A stretch of 64,000 bases of DNA from Diospyros lotus (taxonomy: Eukaryota > Streptophyta > Magnoliopsida > Ericales > Ebenaceae). The notes beneath the pieces are model-generated. The model worked only from the letters and a program-made list of their open reading frames with translations, had not been told where the DNA came from and searched no databases. Below, piece by piece: positions 30,554-41,321 of this stretch (position 1 is its first letter; each line of letters begins with the position of its first letter). Both the position numbers and the translations under genes were made by a program. The stretch spans positions 30,022,753 to 30,086,752 of the forward strand of contig NC_068349.1 of NCBI RefSeq assembly GCF_014633365.1, given 5' to 3'.

Positions 30554-31323
30554 TGTGATCTGATTAAGTCTCTGGTGACCTCCTGGGTCACCTGAAGACC
30601 CCTAAGATCTCACCCCTCGTCACCTCATGACGATAAAGCTAGCCTCTTAAGGCTCTGCTTACTCTTGGGACCCTTCCCTAGGGGGGAAAGGGGATGAGGT
30701 TTCTCACCTAGGTCCCTCCATGCATGCCAAACCTATGACCACTGGATGCGACGGGAAAGTTATGCACTCCCTACATACACGTTACGTGCCAATCATGTGT
30801 CCCAGTCACAACCAACCTCTATAAATACCAGTCGCCTCCTCGGACTCAAGCTAGCCATTCCAACCACATAATCTCTCTCTCTCTCTATCCTTCCATGTCA
30901 CTCACCTGAAGAGTCCACCTACATAGTTTACTCATACTACTCACATGTGCACCTCCTCATAGTGCACCCACGGATCTTATCAATGTGACACACCCAAGCA
31001 TACTGCATCTCTACTTCTTTATGACTTGTACTGACTTAGGCATCAGAGGGTCTACATAGGAGAAATCCTCGCTTGCCTTCTGACTCTTTTATGTCTTGTA
31101 AATCCTTTAGAAGACTCATCCATGGACATCACATGCATCATCTGGAGACCCATCTAAGGAACCCCCTGCTTCTCCGATGCTCATCCCTCCTACTCATTCA
31201 GTGCTCCATCATTCTTCTTCCTCGGACAACAAGTCGAGTCCCCCAGTTACTGATCTCTTCCAGTGATTCTTAGCTCGTCCTTCTCATCGGGCCCTACCAA
31301 CTATTCGCTAAAGTTTCTGGACA
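30554..31323 (+). repeat. Tat/Ogre-like gypsy LTR fragment
   Basis: The GC content is higher than the flanks. It has a TATA box CTATAAATACCAGTCGCC at about 30820, a CT repeat leader, and GACTTAGGCATCAGAGGGTC near 31036, a signature I associate with LTRs of the Tat/Ogre gypsy group. Possible limits are TGTGATC and TTCTGGACA. No target duplication matches, so the ends are approximate. Confidence 0.55.
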
Positions 31324-31382
31324 TATAAATTTTAATTGTTGTATCTCTGTAACAACAATTTTAAAATTAATAATATAAATTA

Positions 31383-31480
31383 ATTTATAATATCTTATTT
31401 TAAGCTCAATTCCTTAAATTTAATTCCTTTGCTTGTTTCCTACAAAAGGGAGATTCAAATTATATAAAATCCATATAAAC
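31383..31480. repeat. Repeat R, copy B, left part
   Basis: It matches the beginning of copy A (AATTTATAATATCTTATTTT) and ends at CATATAAAC, where Gypsy-2 was inserted. Copy A has the uninterrupted sequence at 11842 onward. Confidence 0.92.
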
Positions 31481-31841
31481 TGATAGAAACTCACTTTTTT
31501 TGGATTGAATTCAATACTAAAACAATAGGAAAATCAATGTTTACAATGATTACAACAATTGTTAGGAAAAGTATAAGCTAAAAACAACCAATTAGCCTAT
31601 TTGAGAAGGCCTTCTCTCTCCCCACGATAGTTGTCCAAATTTTTTTTCCTTCTCTCTCCTTTCCCCTCGCCTTATATACCTTCTCATCATTCCGCTGCAA
31701 CCACATGAAGGAATATTCTTCCCCTAACCACTTTGGACTTTTCTGCCCCTTACTCAATTTCCTTAGCAACCCATGATTTTCCCCCTTGATTCCCCCCTCC
31801 TTTTACGCCTCTGATAGATATGAATAATGGGGGTCCTAACA
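31481..31841 (-). repeat. 3' LTR of Gypsy-2
   Basis: TG...CA ends. On - it starts TGTTAGGACCCCC after the purine tract GGGCAGGGGTAA, and carries TATA as GGTATATAAGG (31671-31681). It is closely similar to 36137-36500. Confidence 0.95.
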
Positions 31842-32090
31842 TTACCCCTGCCCAAGACACACTCCTTGTCCTCAAGGTGGAATTCAGGAAACTATTGTTG
31901 TATCTGATGGTAGGGATCCCAAGTTGCCTCTAGGGGTGGCAACCCCTTTCATTAGATTAGAACATCAAGGTTTCTCAAATTCTTCCCTGTGCCCGGCCTT
32001 ACTCTCAACAAGAATTCTGGTTCCACTTTCATCTCCAACTTGGCAATGAGTTGGTCTGGAAATTATGTTGTCTCTTGCACTGCTCCTTTC
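31842..32090 (-). pseudogene. Gypsy-2 chromodomain at the pol C-terminus
   Basis: Read on -, it contains KGLPPLEATWDPYHQIQQ, the aromatic and acidic residues typical of a chromodomain, then FPEFHLEDK and the end GRGNV. Two adjacent stops precede K-G-L-P-P, where family members have Gln-Trp; both fit single C-to-T or G-to-A changes. Chromodomains steer integration to methylated histone regions. Confidence 0.8.
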
Positions 32091-32093
32091 GCC

Positions 32094-33082
32094 TCATGAA
32101 GCTGGGAGACATGGAAGACAGGGTGGATCGGCCAAGGTGGTAGGGACAGCCTGTACGCCACCTTCCCAATCTTCTTGTCCACAACAAAAAGGCCCATAAA
32201 ATTTTGGTGATAGTTTCTCGTTCACCCTAACAACCAACGTCTTATGTCGATAGGGGTGGATTTTCACATAAACCAATTTGTCAACCTCAAAGTGCACTTC
32301 TCGTCTCCTTTTATCTGCTAAATTCTTCATTCTAGCCTTCGCTAGTTGCAATTGGGCATGCAGCTCCTCCAAAACTACATCCCGCTCCAACAACTATTGC
32401 TCGATTGCTGAAACCTTTGTGGTCCTTTTTTCATAACGTAGCAATAGGGGAGGTTCACGATCATAAACTATCCAAAGTGCATTTTAGGACCCCAATTTGA
32501 CCATCAAACTGAGGGTGGTATGAGGTGCTTCTGTTCAATTGAATGCCTTGCAACCTAAATGTTTCTTCCTAAAAATGGTTGACAAATATTTTATCCCTAT
32601 CGAAAACAATCGAGTTTGGAACTCCATGCAACAGGACAATCTCTTTCACGAAGACCCCTACTATGCTGGCTACTGTAAATGGGTGCCTTGGAGCAATAAA
32701 ATGTCCATATTTACTCATTCGATCCACCACCACAAAGATAAAATCCCTCTCCACTGATTTGGACAACCATTCGATGAAATCCATGGATACATCTTCCTAG
32801 ATTTGATGAGGGACTAGAAGGGGCTGTAACAACCCTCCCAGTGACAGGGCAATGTCTAACATATCGCTGAATGTCTTGCTTCATCCCTGTCCAATACACA
32901 TTGGCTGATATCCTCTTATAAGTCCTGAGAAACCCAGAGTGGCCCCTAATCTCTCCATCATGTCCATCCTTTAACATCAAAGGAATGAGTATGGAGCCCT
33001 TAGGGAGATACAATTCCCCTTTGTATAGCAACTGCCCATCCACCAATGCAAACTCGGGTCTGTTCATAGGATTTTCCAGCAC
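32094..33082 (-). pseudogene. Gypsy-2 integrase
   Basis: The zinc module is at about 32840-32960 (GHSGFLRTYKRI, then V-R-H-C), with the last Cys pair degraded. The core follows with FIEWLSKS, FVVVDRMSKYGHF (first Asp) and IVFDRDKIF (second Asp), and breaks before the catalytic Glu region. The C-terminal GPY/F module is at 32094-32393 (LHAQLQLAKARMKNLADKRR, then [12 protein letters not shown]). Several frame breaks separate the three pieces. Confidence 0.92.
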
Positions 33083-33133
33083 CTCCTTAATAATTTCCTA
33101 AAGTGTCTCATCTTCATTGACCTTTTTTTTGAG

Positions 33134-33621
33134 CTAGTCCAACAGCAATACTCGGGGAATGATGAGGGTCATAAGCGTGGCAGGTGGATGGAGGCGGGAG
33201 AGGGCATTTGCAACTCGATTCTCCATCCTTGGGTGATATTGGATCTCAAAGTCGTAGCCTATTAGTTTCACAACCCACTTTTGGCACTCTAGATTGACTA
33301 CTCGTTGTTCCATCAAGAATTTAAGGCTTCGTTGATCAACTCCCTCTCAACACTGACTTGTTTCGACCATTGGGATTTATGGGCGTGACAGAAGAAAGTG
33401 ATAGGCTGTTGCCCCTACATCAGGACTACCCCCAATCCATGCCCCGATGCATTTATCTCCACAATAAATTCCTTACAAAAGTTCAGTAAAGCCAACACCG
33501 ACAGTTCTATCATCGCCCTTTTAAGAGATTGGAAAGCCTGCTTCGTCTCCTCATCCCAAGAGAAATTATCCTTTTGTAAGCAATCTGTCATTGGCCACGC
33601 AAGCATGCCGTAATTCCTCAT
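33134..33621 (-). pseudogene. Gypsy-2 RNase H
   Basis: The N-terminal frame (33415-33621) shows FSWDEETKQAFQSLKRAM and VEINASGHGLG. The catalytic Asp of the usual D-A-S-G box is Asn here. The C-terminal frame (33134-33316) shows VKLIGYDFEIQYHPRMENRV followed by the usual domain end ANALSR. Gaps between them carry stops. Confidence 0.9.
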
Positions 33622-33666
33622 AAACCTCTTATAATACCTCGTAAGGCCTAAAAATCCTCAGAGTTC

Positions 33667-34231
33667 TTACAGTGACTTGGGGCTAGCCCATTCCAACACT
33701 TCTTGCACTTTAGCATTATCGGCAGCCACACGTTCTTGGCAGATTACGTGCCCTAAATACCCAATCTCCTGTTGTTCGAACATACATTTCTTAGCATTAG
33801 TGTACAACTGGTGAGCAGTTAGGATCCCTAATACACACCTCAGATGTTCCTTGTGTTCACTCATATTCTTACTATAGACCAGAATGTCATAAAAAAACAC
33901 CAAAACGAATCGTCTCAAGTGCTCCTTAAAAATCTCATTCATCAGGGATTGAAAAGTGGCTGGTGCATTTGTTAAGTCAAATAACATGACTAAGAATTCA
34001 TAATGACCCTCATGGCTGCGAAAAGCAATCTTCTAAATGTCATTAGATGAGATTCATATTTGATGAGATCTTGATTTCAATGACGGAAATGGGAAATTTA
34101 TCGAGAATTGTTACCTTATTTAAAGCCCTATAGTCCACACAAAATCTCCAGCCACCATCCTTCTTCTTGACCAGCAACACAGGGCTGGTAAATGAATTGA
34201 TACTCGACTTGATAAGACTTGCTGCCAACAT
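33667..34231 (-). pseudogene. Gypsy-2 reverse transcriptase
   Basis: The first frame (34043-34231) has [20 protein letters not shown] and ALNKVTI. The second (33667-33987) has LFDLTNAPATFQSLMNEIF and then FFYDILVYS, where the catalytic F-D-D is F-Y-D, so one catalytic Asp is lost. It continues through KKCMFEQQEIGYLGHVI. The segment between the two frames is short of sequence, implying a small deletion. Both damage types rule out activity. Confidence 0.92.
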
Positions 34232-34400
34232 TTCTCAAACCAGCTTCTCAATCTCATTTTTTTGGAAATAGGGGGTAACGATAAGGTTGTATGCTTATCG
34301 AAGGGACTTCAGATTGAAACGTAATCATGTGATCTCTCATCCGGTGCAGGGGCCACCCACAAGGCTCCTCAAACACCTCCTTAAAATCTGCTAGTAACTC

Positions 34401-34772
34401 CTACAAATCCCCAGGAACCACCTCTTCTGCCCTATTGTCCTCAGCTATCAAACTTCCTAACTCCAACAACACTCTTTCTCCGTTTTCTGAGAACGCCTTC
34501 ATCATTGACTTCAAGGTTACCAATGTTTTGTTGAGGCTAAGGTCCCCATGCAGTGTTACCGTTATACTCCCAGATCTAAACTTCATAACTAATAAGCCCC
34601 AATCTATTTGGGTCTCCCCAAGCATGGCTAACCACTTCATTTCGAGAATTACATATGAGTTTCCTAGCTCTAATGGTAGGAAATCCTCAATTACCTCAAC
34701 ATTTTGCAACATTAGAGTAACCCCCTTACACACTCCATCCCCTTGAACAACCATGTCTGACCCCATGATCAC
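34401..34772 (-). pseudogene. Gypsy-2 protease region
   Basis: The frame carries EDFLPLELGNSYVILEMKWL and GETQIDWGLLVMKF, the end of the retropepsin-like domain in chromoviruses. Upstream (34800-34900, other frame) is the D-S-G-V-S-H region readable as VVLIDSGVSHN, the likely active site. Frames are interrupted by a stop near 34785. Confidence 0.82.
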
Positions 34773-35049
34773 TCCATAACCTCTCGTTTAAGTCCGAAAC
34801 AACCCTAGCTTCTACACCAGTTTAACAACTATGAAGTTGTGGGAAACCCCACTATCAATTAAGACCACTACTTCTTGGCCATCAATTTCTCCCTTGATCT
34901 TCATGGTCTATGGAGGTGTTAACCCCACTACAAAATTTAGGGATAGCTTCACAACTTCCCCCATTTTGACTATGTCTTATGTTTCCCTTGAATTCTCCCT
35001 TGTTTCAGCATCTGTTGTTTCTTCTTCTCCCTCTTTCCTTTCCTCCTCA

Positions 35050-36113
35050 TAGATTACCATCACCTGCAGCTCTTTGATCTTGCACTTGTGTCCCACCAAG
35101 TACTTCTCATGGCAATGAAAACAGAGACCCTTTTAAATTGAGGGTTGCTCCACTTACTAACAGCTGGTGGCCGATATGAGAAGGTAGGGTTGGGTGTCAC
35201 CGACTTCTGCTGTGATGGCGGAGGAGGTCGAATCACCATCGACTAAATGTTTGTTGTTGGGGTGGAAAGGGCTGGTACCCGAGTTGGGCCTAATTCAAAA
35301 TAACCTCCACGGACCACCTGATTCCTCTTCTTAATCCTTTGGGCAAGCTCCATCATCTGTTCTAGTCCGGTAAGCCACAGTCCCTCATCTCTGCTCAGAT
35401 ATCCAGCCTCAGGCCATTTATAAAATGACCCTCTAGAAACACTTCTAGCAGCCCTTCAAGTGACGAGGCTAGAGTCTCAAAACAGAGGTGGTAGTCCTTG
35501 ACGGACCTCAATTGCCTAAACACGAGGAACCTCTCCTCAATGGTGCCTTCTTGAGTCGATTAGAATCAATTGACCAGCATCGCTTTGAGCTCCTCACATG
35601 ATGTTGTCGTTGCTCCCATTAAAACTAGGCGAGAGCAACCTGTTTAAAACAAAGCGTCATCGAATCCAGCTTCTCTGTGTTGGTCAATCGGTTCACGATA
35701 AAGTAGCGCTCTGCCCTAAAGACCCACCCATTAGGGTCATCTCCCTCAAATAGTGGCTTCTCCAAGCGTCAACCTCTAGTCTCCAGTCTTTCGAAGCCCT
35801 CGGTCACATCACCTTCATCTCTCCCTCTTTTTCCCACCCCTGGCGTCTTGTTCACTATAAAAAATGAACCCCTGGGTGCATTCTCCTCACCTCGTTTCCC
35901 TTTCTTATCCTTCTCATGTGCATCACACCTCTCTATCAATAAGTTGAATTGGTCCAACATCATTATCATGTTTTTCTCTATGTTATTCACCTTCTGGAAT
36001 TCATTCCTCATAGAATCCAACCCGACTTGCAATCCTTCCATTCGCCCTTCTATCTGTTGTTGATCTAATCTTCCCTCCAGCTCCCCCACTTTCTCAAAAA
36101 CAGATATTCCCAT
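35050..36113 (-). pseudogene. Gypsy-2 gag
   Basis: ATG at 36113-36111, close to the PBS, starts a 114-codon frame. It has a coiled-coil-like N-terminus (VGELEGRLDQQQIEGRMEGL) and a basic Lys/Arg/Glu segment, and stops at 35769. Further fragments of the gag core (about 35340-35760) and a Cys/His-containing zinc knuckle (about 35060-35130) are readable in other frames. Gag is therefore broken several times. Confidence 0.8.
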
Positions 36114-36116
36114 GGA

Positions 36117-36132
36117 TCAATGCTCTGATACC
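36117..36132 (-). other. Primer-binding site of Gypsy-2
   Basis: On - the sequence after the 5' LTR is TTTTGGTATCAGAGCATTGA, which contains the initiator Met tRNA complement TGGTATCAGAGC. Confidence 0.9.
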
Positions 36133-36136
36133 AAAA

Positions 36137-36500
36137 TGATAGAAACTCACTCTTTTTGGATTGAATTCAATACTAGAACACTAGGAAAATCAGTGTTTAC
36201 AAGGATTACAACAATTGTTAGGAAGATTATAAGCTAAAAACAACCAATTGGCCTATTCGAGAGGGCCTTCTCTCTCCCCACGACAGTTGTCCAGGTTTTT
36301 TTCTCCTTCTTTCTCCTTTCCCCTTGCCTTATATACCTTCTCTTCATTCCGTTGTAGCCACATGAAGGATTATTCTTCCCCTAACCACTTTGGATTCTTC
36401 TGCCCCTTACTCAATTTCCTTAGCTACCATTGATTTCCCCTCCTGATTTCCCTCTCCTTTTACGCCTATGACATAGATATGAATAACAGGGGTCCTAACA
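36137..36500 (-). repeat. 5' LTR of Gypsy-2
   Basis: It pairs with 31481-31841 along its full length with few differences, ends GGTCCTAACA, and is followed by TAAAC, identical to the five bases before the other LTR. Confidence 0.95.
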
Positions 36501-37166
36501 TAAACTCACATTTCAAGTAGGAAAAATAGCACAAACTTAAGACAAAAATTAGATAAAAATATGTATAAAATTAAGCCCTATCACTGATCACCTCACACAC
36601 AAGTGAGTAAAAGATAAACTATATTAACTTAGAGCCCTTAATACACAAGGATGAAGGATAAATGGGTAATGGTACAATAAGAATCAATGTTTGAATCTAT
36701 TGAAAACCTTCAACTTTGAATGCACTAGTAGTGAGTAATAAGTGAGTTGAAATGTTGGTTGTTGAATTGCTTTCATAGTCTTGGTTCTGGAGGTAAAAAT
36801 AGATTACCGAATTTGGAAATTTGAAACATTCAACATTCCTGTACAAAACCTTGCAAGGGAACAGAGATTATGCAAGAGCTTCTTAGCTTGATATAGAGTG
36901 AGTTAAATAGCCTCTATCCATCCATAATTAGTGACACACTCAAAAAGAGAAAGACCTGTTTGGTGATTTGCAAAGCCCTTTCAAAAGATCAAAAATGATT
37001 TTAAACATTTGTTGTGCAGAGAATATAAATGAAATTGAAGTCATTAATAACCTTTTCTATATTAATAAGTATGGAAAGGGTATAGCTCTATAGCATATTA
37101 TGATTTGCAAGAAGAAGAAAAAAAAAAGAAAAGAAAAGAACATTTGAGGTTAAAACAATGTTTCAG
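36501..37166. repeat. Repeat R, copy B, right part
   Basis: It resumes copy B of R after Gypsy-2. It matches copy A first at 11940-12276 and then, beyond the Gypsy-1 insertion point, at 29051-29350. CTGTACAAAACCTTG near 36837-36852 lies exactly where copy A is interrupted and is missing from copy A. Similarity ends near TTTCAGACTATT. Confidence 0.92.
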
Positions 37167-39829
37167 ACTATTTGTGGGTACTTTTGTGAAAGACATTAAT
37201 GTCTTAGTGAAAACTAATAGGTTTGTCTTTTAGGCCAAATAAGAAAATCATGGAGAAAAATTTAGGTAAAGATATTTTAAAGATGTTTAAGATGAGGTAT
37301 GAGGCAAGAGATTAAGTTGGCTTTGATCTACCATATACTAGAATACCGAGAAAGCAAAAAAATACACTATCCAACTTTAGTTGACTATCTTATCACATTT
37401 GACCCACTACATTATTTGGACAAGAAAAACAAGACATGTTACCTACCTTTAGTGACTAAAATAGGATTGAGAGACTATTCGTCTAGTTTGTGATCAAGCC
37501 TGCTTCTTTCATTGGTAATGGACATATTTGGTTAACCAAATTTCTTGAAATTGTTTAACTAATCCACCATTTGTTCAAAAAGCATTTAAACAAGTTAAAG
37601 CAAAAGGAATTTGTGAAATTTTGTTGCTTCAATTTCTCAAAGGATAATTGAAGAAATTTTGCAAATGTTAAAATTTGAGAGTAAGGCCACTTTCCCTAAT
37701 CTTGTCATTATCAAAAAAATTGATCATTGCCCCCTTGAGGTTAACACTTCCTTCTCACTCTTTTACTCACAATTTTGTGTTAGTGCTTTATATGGTTGAA
37801 TCTGTGCTTTCTTTATAGTCAGAACACCTAAGAAATGGTAATGAAAGAACTATTTCTTGTAATGTTTACAAGACAACGATTTTGCACAATCTGTGTTGAA
37901 AAAATAATAAATGAAAGTATTAATAGTAAAGTCTCAATGTTATGTTAAACAAAGAAACATAAATAAAAAGAAAATGTGAGAAGAAGAAAACTAAAACTTG
38001 AAGAAAGATAATTTCTTCATATTAAATTGAAAACTCACATTAAAACTCATACTTCTTCAAAAAATAGAAATAAAGTCCTATTTATACATAACTTAAGTAC
38101 ATAACATCCATCAAATAAAAACTAAAAAGTTATAAATAAAACTTCAAATGCGGGATGTTTTGCATGTCAAATTTGAATGTCAAACTTCGGTTACAAATGG
38201 AGAATATAACGGTAGAAACGTAAATGAAAAATAAAAAATTAAACTAACTTTAATTAAAAAAAATATCACAAATCTCAAACAATTTGCCATAGTGAATGGT
38301 GGATTCTCCATTTTCTCTTTTCAAAAACCATAGATGAACAGAAAATGATGCCAAGGATGAGGAACGGAGTTTAGACTTCAGAGTTACTCACAGTGGAGGC
38401 AAAAGTTCAACAAACATGTGATGATAATATAGGTATTATTATATATATATATATAATTATTTATTATGAGAAGGGCACATGATCTTCAAGGCCGTGCACT
38501 GAATCTCCTGGGCAATATCCAAAGGGCTTCTTCTGAATTCATTGTTAAATTTGTTTTTAGATTGAGCTATATGCCCTAGAGTGGGTTTTTTTTTTTTTTT
38601 TTTTTGGTGGGGGGGGGGGGGAGGGGTCACTTTTTAGTGTCTTAATCTCTAATATTTATTATTTAATTTATTTGTTTGTGGTATCCCCAGAGTCATAGCT
38701 TTGGTAGCATTGTTTTATATCTCTTCTAGATGGGGGTGTGCCCTAAATTGGGTTCTTTGTTTTGGGTTATTTTAGTGTATTATTTTATAATTATAATTAA
38801 GAAATTATATTAAAGTTAATAATAGTACTTGTACTAACAAAAATGATATTGCTACTAAAATGTAATAAAATTTGAGTTGATTATGTATTTGCATTTTTTT
38901 TTCAAAAACTTTTAAAGTTTATTTTTACTCTCTGAAATTGGACTTTGATTAAAAGAAAAAACAAGCAATAAACTTTGTTAATGTTTTAATTGTGAATATT
39001 TGAAGAAAAACAAGGAATACGTAACGTAGTTACAATTGTCATGTGTACTTAAAACAAATTCTAATCATCAGTCCTATACTTAGTTTGATATGTAATCTAT
39101 ATATGTCCATTAGGTTACAATTTGTAGGTGTAATTAATTAAGTATAAACATAGGCACTTAGACAATTTAAGAGGAGGATAAAAAATAGTGAAATTTGACC
39201 ATCTGATTGTGCAATATTTATATAACCATTTAAAACAATCTCATGGAAGGAACAAAAAAAAATAAAATAAAAAATAGAAATAATGCTAGTTTGTTTATAA
39301 CAAGTTTTTTTTTTTTTTGCAGAATTTCTTAATTACTTTTTGTTTGCTCATAGCAATTTTTTTGTTTAATAGCTTAGAAATTATTTATTTTATTCAATTT
39401 TTATAATTTGTATCCAGAAAAAAAATTACCAACAAGTCATGTTTATTTGCTCCCAAAAGTGGTATATTAGAATAAGAATTATTTGCTATTTGCTTATAAC
39501 AAGAAACCTTAGTAATAAAGTACAAACCAAGTCGAGCCAAACTTGGTTGCCATTGGCATGCTTGAATGGGGCTGGATTGGGGTTTGCAGCGGATTGTAAT
39601 GAGATCTTATCACCAAAACCATTAAATATTGAGAAGGCAAGACGAATAGGTTTTAGGTTGAAGACGAATTGCTCTATGTTAAGGGTCGACGCGTCTTTGT
39701 GCCACTCTAAAAATCTATATCGGGAGGTATTACGTAGATACTGAAACTTATAGTGGATTAATCACCAGAGCATACTTTGTATTGTGGCTCTCATTGAGGA
39801 GCATTACTATTAGTTGCGGTTAATGAATG
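37167..39829. other. AT-rich intergenic DNA
   Basis: It contains a TA repeat near 38437-38455, a T run (38586-38605) followed by a G run (38609-38621), and open stretches of 64 codons (37299-37493) and 101 codons (39439-39744) that I cannot match to any family. No exon structure or element ends are clear. Confidence 0.5.
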
Positions 39830-40330
39830 ATGCTGAGGCTATGTGTGCACATGCTAAGAGAGTACCAAGTGGGGGATTTCATGCCGATGAAAGTTTACTC
39901 ACAATAGCCATTATCGGGGCTACATAAGGGATTGGTGCAACGCTATGAAGGATCTTTTAGGGTTCTTAACTACATCCACAATATTTCCTACAAGTTGGGG
40001 ATGCCACCCAAGAGCAAATTGCAGTTGGTGTCCCACCTTAGTTTGCTCAAGCCTTATCATGTTGACAAAAGGAGAAGTCAGTCGCAACCAATCCAAGGGC
40101 ACACCATTGGGCATGCGATAATCCTGTCACACAGATATGGAGACCATTTTGGTTGAGCGTGTTGTGGGACATGTTCTGAGAATTAAGGAGTACTTGGTGA
40201 TATGGAAAGGGGAACCTGATAGGGAGGGAGACGAGTTTAGGAGGAGCCTGAAGTAGGCACTATGGCAATTTCTTCGTTGCCAAATTGAGTAGCTTCATGC
40301 TGAGGCATGACCCGATTAACAACAGCGCAA
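39830..40330 (+). pseudogene. Chromovirus pol C-terminus (GPY/F module and chromodomain remnant)
   Basis: In frame from about 39853, EYQVGDF precedes a stop and then SGLHKGLVQRYEGSF and HLSLLKPYHVDK, the standard integrase C-terminal module. After a frameshift there is ILVERVVGH and KEYLVIWKGEPDREG, a chromodomain remnant, then ALWQF and the A-L-W-Q-F-type end. The clade differs from Gypsy-2 in linker sequence. No LTR or other pol domain is recognisable next to it, so it is an isolated fragment. Confidence 0.82.
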
Positions 40331-41321
40331 GCAACAACGCGAGACACTGTGTAGCAAATAGGAAACCAAGGCAAGCTGCTAAAGGGGCATATGGAAGCTC
40401 TCGTGCGCACGTGGACTAGGCAGGCATTTAGGCTTATGAATACCCCCTTGTACATGCCACGATTTTCCTTGTTGGACCTTAAATAGTTGAATTGCATTTA
40501 GGTTCTGTTTTGGATAGCAACAATTTTGTTCCTTTCTAAGGTCTTACTTTCAATGAACACCACAAGTCAACCACCACCCAAACCACCGAATTTAATTAAA
40601 GAAATCTCCCAATTCTTATGTTCTTTAAAGTTAACAATTGAAAGTATTAACCATCACTGAATAATCCAAAGTGACAAAATTATACATAAAAAAGAAAAAA
40701 ATGTGTACATTCAGCTATAGGAGGTTTCTGAGAAAAAATATATAAATCGGAAAATCAACATCTTCTAAGACCTGCACCAGTGGCATACATATTAAACTAA
40801 ATATTCAATCTTCAATAAAACTCTAATCGGTCTTATTAAATAAAAATGGTCATCACTACACGGTACAAATCAATGGCCTCGGAAATACAGAGGGAAAATG
40901 CATAATAGAGTTGGACGCCTACTAGGCTACCTACTACTGATCAACCAAAGCAAACTCCATGGATGGAGCTGTACCTGTAGACAAAAACTATTTGACTGAC
41001 AGCCAGCACCGTTATCAGAATCAAAATACCCAGTTATCTTCTATTTCTCAATGGCTACGCAACACAAAAAGTGAAAAACAATCAGCCGTGTCAATTTCAT
41101 GTGCTTATAGAAACACCATGGAAGACGAGAGATATTGGCCGAGCAAAGCTAGAAGGAATGGAGGACCAAAAGCCTCGCATCACCTATCTTATCTGAAGAA
41201 GATGTTTTTTACTTTTCTATATATATATATATATATATCAAGGTATCAGTGTCCTAATATATGCTGGCAGTGAAGAACTCCAAACTGGTTTACAGACTAA
41301 TCCGTGGGCTTTCCCCTTAAT
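40331..41321. other. Downstream flank of SEC31, presumed 3' UTR and intergenic
   Basis: No conserved frame. A TA repeat at 41218-41239 lies about 90 bp past the SEC31 stop on -. AT-rich segments downstream could hold the polyadenylation signal, but none is decisive. A gypsy tail or LTR may extend into 40331-40600. Confidence 0.45.

Larger units (their letters stand above)
31481..36500 (-). mobile_element. Gypsy-2: complete but decayed chromovirus, 5.0 kb
   Basis: LTRs at 31481-31841 and 36137-36500 (361 and 364 bp) begin TGATAGAAACTCAC and end GGTCCTAACA on +. The exact 5-bp duplication TAAAC flanks it (31476-31480 and 36501-36505), and repeat R reads across the site. On - the order is PBS, gag, protease, RT, RNase H, integrase, chromodomain, polypurine tract, as in a chromovirus. 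The compact length suits the Reina-like clade, though that assignment is inference. Stops, frameshifts and catalytic substitutions make it non-autonomous. Confidence 0.95.

Noticed and set aside
37299..37493. 64-codon open frame on +
   Set aside because: Low-information composition, no family match, and no promoter or exon signals.
39439..39744. 101-codon open frame on +
   Set aside because: No recognisable motif, no splice context, and it lies in AT-rich sequence next to a transposon fragment. Kept only as unassigned sequence.
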